A stretch of DNA of 64,000 bases. It comes from Armillaria gallica (taxonomy: Eukaryota > Basidiomycota > Agaricomycetes > Agaricales > Physalacriaceae). The stretch lies in the NCBI GenBank assembly GCA_037576215.1, contig JBANDB010000012.1, positions 434,001 to 498,000 of the forward strand, given 5' to 3'. A program made the position numbers and the translations under genes. Below, piece after piece: positions 57,812-64,000 of this stretch (position 1 is the first letter of the stretch; every line of letters starts with the position of its first letter). The notes beneath the pieces were generated by a model. That model did no database searches. It was not told where the DNA came from and saw nothing but the letters and a program-made list of their open reading frames with translations.

Positions 57812-60800
57812 ATGACACCTCCACGAATGGCACCCGGTCAGCGAGGGGGATCTCCATACCCTGCTTCACAGCAGCATGGACATTCCCTTCGAGAACGGGG
57901 TGCAGGGCGAGGAGGAGGAGGAGCCGCTGGGCCACAAGGCAGTCCCAGCGTCTCCATGCCCTGTAAGTTCTGCTACGTAGAAGGAAATTCTATCATTGTT
58001 ATCCATTCCTTATTGTTGATTCTTTAAGCCGCTGTACAAGCTGTCGGTGTTCGTCGTCCCGGATTTGGGACTGCGGGTAGGGCGACGGTTATTCGAGTCA
58101 ATGCTTGCCCGATGAATATTCCCGATATCACAGTATATCACTATGACGGTAAGGTTTTTCTCCCTTTCCGTTGCAATGGAGCTTAACCTTTTGCAGTTGG
58201 TGGGTATCTTCAAGGACTGTCGTCAGATGCGTAGAATGACTTCTGACTTTTCTAGCCATGGAGAAGGCGCTTCGGGCGGCATTCAACTTGAAACTGATTG
58301 AAGCATTGCAAGGCCAATTCCCCGACGTATTCATCAAGGCAGCCGCTTATGATGGGAAGAAAAATCTCTATACAAGCTACAAGTTGAATTTTGGTGTTCA
58401 GGTGTCTCGTCAGGTAGGCCCCCCGATCTCGGATCACCATATCGTTTGACTTATCTCAATGCATGCAGTTCAACGTAACCTGGACTGAGGAGAATCGAGC
58501 ATCCAACTTTAAGGTTACAATCACGGAGGCGAGAGAAATAAGCATGGAGTAATTCTCGTTCGTCTTCATAGCGAAAGATAAGAACTGATTATCTGCAGAG
58601 TACTTCGCAGGTACACGGCTGGCCAGCAATCTTGGGATGAAAATGTTTCTACCGCTATCACAGTACGTGTTGTCGTTTAATGCACTGTTTGACGTACCCT
58701 GAGAACCCTCTAGGCCCTGAACATCGTGCTGCGCATGGAACCGTCTCTTAAACACCCGTTCCGAGTGCGCTCGTTCTTCAATGACAAGATCAAAGCACCC
58801 CTGGGCAATATGCCACTGGAAGCGTGGCAAGGCTACTTCCAGTCTGTGCGACCCGTTCTGAACGGTCTGGTCGTTAACATCGATATTTCCACCGGTGTCA
58901 TGTTCAAGCCGGGCTCCCTGGTTGAGACGTGCGTCGAATTCTTCTCTGGGTATCGCCGAGGAGAAGATGCGAATAGGTTGCTAAACGCGCAATCGGTACC
59001 TGTGATGCAGCGACGTCGTCTTCAAACATTCCTTTTTGGCGTCAAGGTTGAAGCACAGACTGTGGCTGGGAAGAAGAAACTGGTCACTATTCACAAGTTG
59101 ACGGAACGAGATGCAGCCTCCACAATGTTCACTCCGACCGGTGGTGCACAAACCAGTGTAGCTCAGTACTACGCGCAGGCCAACCAACGGTTACGGTTCC
59201 TGAACATTATTTGCATCCAGGTATGTTCCATGTTCACATAGTCAGGAAAAGTATTGATCCTCCGCTAGACCCCGAAAGGTGCTGTCATACCTCTCGAGCG
59301 ATGCTACATCGTTCCAGGCCAGCTCTCTCGGGCTGAACTCACTCCGGATGCTACACGGGCTATGGTGGAGTTCGCGACGAAGAAGCCCGATCAGCGACTG
59401 AGCGCCATTAAGACTGGCATTCAGGTCCGCTTTTTGTCGTATTAGATGATATTCGCTCATCTTTCTCCCTCAGGTTTTGGCCTATGGCCAATCGCGATAC
59501 GTCCGCGACTTTGGACTCGATATCAAGACCGGTTCTCTGCCTATGGAGAATCCTGCACGGATTATCAACCCGCCGGAGCTGAAATACGGACAAGGATCTA
59601 AGCAAGCAACGGTTGTAAGTGTTTGATTTATTAGGGATAAGAAAACTTATTAAATCACCACGTATTAGCGACCGAAAGATGGGGCTTGGAACCTGTAAGT
59701 ATAAGTCCCTTGTCTGGAGTTGGGAATGATCTGATGCCGCCTAGGGTTGACAAGAAATTTTCCAAGCCTATGTCTCTCGGATCTTGGATTGTTGTGATCT
59801 TTGTTCCCCCAAATCGCTTTAGTTCAAACGAGGCAAAAGAAACAATAAATGGTCTCGTTAAAGGCTGCGAAGCTGTCGGTGAGCTGTTTCCTCCGCCTTT
59901 GGAATATCTTCAGGTTCTGAGTAGTCTTTCTAGGCATGCAGGTGCCAGAGAAGCAGCCGTTATTTGTTTATAAGAATCCTCAAGACATTGTGGACAAGGT
60001 TTGTAGATATCTATTGGACTTTGACGTGACACTAAATTTTCCTGGTTTTTGATAGTCTATCTTCGATGCAGTCGCGCAGACTAGAGCCGAGAGAAAGACG
60101 ATACCGACCTTCATTGTTTGCATCCTCCCTGATGGAAGTAACGCAGATTTATATACGGCAGTTAAACAGTAAGTACAGTTATTACTGTCAGGCTTAGAAG
60201 TATTCTCAGTGGGTATCCTCCTTTAGCTGCGGTGATATAAAGGTCGGTGGACCATCATATCTTTTTGTGTATATTCTTCCTCACTATTTCGTTTACAGAG
60301 AGGTGTCGCCACTCAGTGCCTCCGCGTCGGCAAATGTCGAGGCGCCAAAGCGCAATATTGGGCCAATGTCGCCTTGAAGTGAGTAGTATATTGTCTTTCA
60401 TGATCAAATAAGAAGACTGACTGAATATTCTCCAGGATAAATGCCAAATTGGGCGGTGTAAATGTTATCCCAGACCCCAGTTCGGCGCCTATCATATCCG
60501 ACCCCAAGCAACCAACGATTGTGATGGGTAAGTCATCATCTGTATACCTAGCAACGTAGCTAATGGCTTATACAGGCGCGGATGTCATGCATCCGGCACC
60601 GGGCAGCCAATCACCCTCATACGCCGCGGTGGTGGCCAATATTGATTCCCATGGCGCGCGATATATAACCAAGACCGCAATTCAGCTAGGAAGGCAGGAG
60701 ATGATCGGCGATTTGCGCACGATGGCGAAGGTTTGCCCCAGTGTTTATGCTAGCTACTCGTATGTGACTCACTGGGTGACAGGATCTTCTTGTAGCCTAT

Positions 60801-61926
60801 ATGAATTATAGACGTGACATGGAGAACATCAAGACGCTGCCGAGAAGACTGATATTCTTCCGGGGTGTGTATTTGAGCCGTCGTCTTTATTCTTGATAAT
60901 GCTGACTTGCACTGGTAGATGGTGTATCCGAAGGCGAATTTCAGCGCGTCCTGGATGAAGGTTGGTTGCAATGCCCCGCATTTTGTTGATGTGTTCTTAC
61001 TGGCGTCCTTCCTTTCACAGAACTTCCTCTACTCAAAGGTACCAGTCTCTGTCATCCTCATCACGTCTTCCCTTTCTGACTATCCTAGACGCATGCAAAG
61101 ATGCGGGGATGAACCCGCCTCCGAAAATCACGTTCATCATTGTCGGGAAACGCCATCACATGAAGTTCGCCCCATTTTCTATTCCAACCTGTTTCATCAA
61201 TGTCTAATGCTTTGCTCTGCCAGGGGCTTCGGAAAGGAGGACAAAGACAAAGATTCGAGAAGTGGCAATCTCCTTCCTGGTACTGTTGTCGATAAAGGGG
61301 TAACCAACCCGGTTGAGTTTGACTTTTATCTGTACGGCCACGGGGGTATTCTTGGTACCAGCAAGCCCATGCACTGCAATGTATGTTAGCTTTTGCTTAT
61401 AATCATGCCATGGCTGAATATCGTATTATTTAGGTTGTTCATGATGTGAGTTACTCGCTTATCCCGGTCTGCACTGACGGTGACTGTATTTTGTGTCAAT
61501 AGGATTTCGGGTTCAGGTATGTTGTACACTTCCTAGAAACACGCTACACTGGGCTCACATCACACCCTCTACAGTGCGGACGCGATCCAAGCTTTAGCTT
61601 ATACCCTCTGTTATACCTATGCTAGGACGACGCGGTCCGTATCCATCCCTACGCCTGTCTATTGTATGTCCGTCCGATTCTTCATGGTCTCCTTTACTTA
61701 CATGTCTGGCAGATGCGCACATTGTTTGCAGTCGGGCAAAGACGCATTACGACCCGCAGGGTACAGCGTCGTCGGTCGTGTCTGGGGGTTCGCAGACCCG
61801 AGAAGAAACACTTGATAGCCATCGAGGACAGTATCGTCCAGTGCATGAGGTCCAGGCCAGGCGCATGTATTTCATGGTGAGTGATGCTTTGTTGTGAATG
61901 GGCTAGTGCTGAGGCTTTCGTAGTAA
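57812..61926 (+). CDS. Argonaute protein, full length, divergent Piwi (Ago-C)
   Basis: A second complete Argonaute with the same exon layout as Ago-A. MTPPRMAPGQRGG and an Arg-Gly tail open it; N domain (VRRPGFGTAGRATVIRVNA), linker 1, PAZ (SVAQYYAQANQRLRFLNIIC, IPLERCYIVPGQLSRAE), MID (KFSKPMSLGSWIVVIFVPP) and Piwi follow. The slicer tetrad is complete: GADVMHP (Asp), LGRQEMIGDL (Glu), FFRDGVSEGEF (Asp) and YYAHIVCSRAKTHY (His). Two usually constant Piwi stretches differ: canonical RFFPKDARDKD is KGFGKEDKDKD here, and LQSHGGLLGTSKSSHYNV is LYGHGGILGTSKPMHCNV. All introns splice in frame; the first difference depends on the intron at about 61158-61224. It ends RMYFM, with TAA as the first codon of the last exon, as in Ago-A. 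A changed RNA-binding mode is inference only. Confidence 0.88.
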
Positions 61927-62885
61927 TCTTCAATTGCTGACATTATACTTCGCGTCTCCGTCGCACCTTGATCCTATTTGTTGTCACGGATTTCTCCCCT
62001 GGTGCAAACCTAGGGAATCCACAGTCGCTCAGAACTTGGTCTTTCTTCAGATATCCTACTGCTCGTTCATTTTGCATCCACTTTTCTTACTTTACTCGTT
62101 ACGACTCACGACCTCGCGACCTTATGACACTGTTAGTAAGGCTCTTTGTATGGAAATGTAGCTAGCTGTCTTTACGTTTTGCTATGAAATGAACGCTACT
62201 TTCGAACATTGTACAAGTACAATGGTGTGCTGAGGAATTCGTCCTGGCCAGTAGTTGTATTTTTGGTCAGTTTTACCTATGTGTGCGTACCTCAAAACAG
62301 TTCGAGCTTCTCCCCATTTGAGATGTCCAGCTTCAAGTCCCTGTTCAAACCAAGGGCACGACTTGGCTGTACAGATGATTGCTGTTTCGCAGTCAAGCTA
62401 GCACTGGTCAAATGCTTGGGAAAGATATGAAGAGTTGATCCAGTATTTTGACGATAGCAAATTCCGTCGGCTTTACCATTAACTTTGAAAGGAAAGGAAG
62501 GAATCTATATTACACGACTGCGTTCCTCAACAGAAGCGTGCCGGCGTCAGTACTAAGTATAGTTGCCCGTCAGTGCGATCCGATGTGCAGGGATACGGGT
62601 ATCTAGGTAAGCACGTAATTCCATTCAGTGCCGTAGCGTGGCGGTCTTGCGAGTCCCTCCTTTGTCGTAGTGCGGTACTAGCCTTGCGAGGCAAAGAACA
62701 ATGATTTCGGAAAGAATCCCAGCCTAAAGACTTTCAGACCCCTCCCTTGCCCTAGCGCGATAGCCTTGCGACAGTATGAGGACGTCACGGTCGGAACGCG
62801 GTAGCTTCGTGATAATCCTCCAGTAGATAACAGAGATCCAAGATACCAGTGCATGATGTCAACAATGATCCCTCTGTGGAAATAA

Positions 62886-62945
62886 GTGCGTACAGAGCGA
62901 CCTGCAACACTGCAGGAATTACTCAGAAGCTATTCGACGGAGGAA
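62886..62945 (+). repeat. diverged direct repeat, copy 1
   Basis: GTGCGTACAGAGCGACCTGC... aligns with copy 2 through an ACACTGCA core and a CTCAGA-GC-ATTCG block. Confidence 0.5.
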
Positions 62946-63047
62946 GGACAATATATCGCCAGCGTGGAGTCGCACGGGACGCTGTAGTAAGAACTGTCAT
63001 GACCGTATTTTCCGTTGGGGCATCATCCAGCTCTCCATCGAGCAAAG

Positions 63048-63105
63048 TGCACTCAGAGCAACTCGCGACACTGCACGATACACTCAGAGGCCATTCGGGT
63101 GAAAA
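63048..63105 (+). repeat. diverged direct repeat, copy 2
   Basis: GTGCACTCAGAGCAACTCGC... 162 nt downstream of copy 1, same orientation; many mismatches. Confidence 0.5.
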
Positions 63106-64000
63106 GGAGCAAGATTCAGCAACCGTGAGTATCACTGATGATAGTAGAATGTCACGAGTCCCGACACATTTCACTGTGGTTAGAAGCCTGGGTAAACTTG
63201 TATGTTATCCACAAGTTTCTGCTTGGCGAAATAACTGACTGAGGCATAAGTTTGTGTTGTTCCTCAGAGCAGGATTTATATATTTTTTAGCAGACTTGTA
63301 CCGTCAGGAAGATGGTTACCATGTACGCTCAGGGAGTCTCGCTCAGAAAGAGTGTACCAGTCTGTCTGAATATCAGAACGAGAGCGGAATAAGTGTTCGG
63401 TGTCCTGTGTCCTGACTACACTCCAGTCATTCTGCACAAAGGGTAGTGGCACCGAAAAATGTTCCTTATACAATTTCCATCCGCTCAGAAGCAAAATTCT
63501 CCCCGCCAAAATCTGCTTTCCAACAGACAGAAACCTAAAAATATGTTTCCAGTTTCGCGAACCAATTTCTTTCAAATTTCCTGCAGGCTGAAATCATTGG
63601 AAGTCAGGAGTGTGAGATACCTCTCAGAATCGTTAGACGAATCCATTTACCACCCATGTGAGCAGCACCATATATTGCAAGGCCGTGAAGATCTCCTACT
63701 CGGCACCAGGCACGGTAGAGCCTGTAGATTTTTTACGTTACCGTAACAATGAATAGCATGCGCGTCCAGCCATGGTGTCTGTAAAGGACCTGAGTAGGCC
63801 GTAGAAGATGACGACGATGCCGATGTCAATGAATATATAGTAGAACGGGAGAAAACGACGGGATGACGAAAGAAGGCTAGTAATTGCCGGGCCGGTAATC
63901 CGCACCGTGGGTAACCGATGACCGGTCTCAAAATTTCGAAATGCTCCTTCGTTCCGACTCTCATCATACCCTAGAACAAAACAGTAAGTTTTGAGTTTCT

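Larger units (their letters stand above)
61927..64000. other. region downstream of Ago-C; repeats but no supported gene
   Basis: Holds a diverged direct repeat (62886-62945 and 63048-63105) and several TAGCG/CTTGCGA-rich stretches at 62.62-62.79 kb. A minus-strand ORF at 63647-63967 has a possible hydrophobic stretch in another frame; no family recognised. Confidence 0.35.

Noticed and set aside
61640..61740. Fourth slicer residue read as Asp (ADIVCSR) in the Argonautes
   Set aside because: Correct splicing gives YYAHIVCSR in both copies, so the residue is His.
63647..63967. Minus-strand ORF with PWLDAH resembling the APH tail PWLDAR
   Set aside because: Only this short match; neighbouring residues do not align, so probably chance.
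1..64000. CRISPR arrays, transposases, reverse transcriptases or LTRs
   Set aside because: No array of spaced repeats and no DDE, integrase or RT motif found on either strand.

Overview
This window looks like a gene-dense piece of a filamentous basidiomycete genome, most likely Agaricomycetes. Genes on both strands are split by many introns of about 45-60 nt with GT-AG (sometimes GC-AG) ends. TATA boxes sit a short way upstream of start codons, two tRNA genes carry small introns just 3' of the anticodon, and the protein families are typical of mushroom-forming fungi. There is no bacterial or viral signal. All gene models here were spliced by eye, so internal exon edges may be off by a few bases.

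Layout: 0-6 kb holds duplicated and decaying material: the 3' end of one kinase-like (APH) gene, a RING-finger relic, an apparently intact zinc-finger/TM/RING gene, and an APH-like pseudogene with two frameshifts and two Trp-to-stop changes. Next come a dienelactone hydrolase gene with two GC-AG introns (5.9-7.0 kb), an F-box gene with an in-frame stop (7.9-9.2 kb), a citrate-carrier relic (9.4-9.7 kb) and an intact TRK potassium transporter (10.0-13.3 kb). tRNA-Gln and initiator tRNA-Met precede cystathionine gamma-lyase (17.8-19.2 kb), whose promoter has two Gcn4-type sites. A membrane protein gene (22.0-23.3 kb), a fragmentary MYND-family-like relic, a secreted heme peroxidase (26.9-29.0 kb) and a GH75 chitosanase (30.4-31.4 kb) with a broken 3' copy follow.

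The most striking content is an Argonaute cluster. Ago-A (32.4-36.5 kb, minus) and Ago-C (57.8-61.9 kb, plus) are both full length with an intact Asp-Glu-Asp-His slicer tetrad. Ago-B (55.6-56.6 kb, plus) is an N-terminal fragment just upstream of Ago-C. A points away from B/C. The three share a core promoter layout (TATA box, then a GGATYGCCTTCCTA block about 35 nt downstream), and A and C share a final exon that begins directly with the stop codon. Between them lie a second membrane protein of the 22-kb family, a Ser/Thr-rich single-TM surface protein, a cytochrome P450, a forkhead factor with a probable one-base frameshift, and an orphan Cys/His protein.

Taken together the window is a patchwork of housekeeping genes (TRK, cystathionine gamma-lyase, tRNAs), secreted or oxidative enzymes, and RNA-silencing genes, with many local duplications in which one copy is intact and another is decaying (APH, RING, GH75, Argonaute, initiator tRNA).
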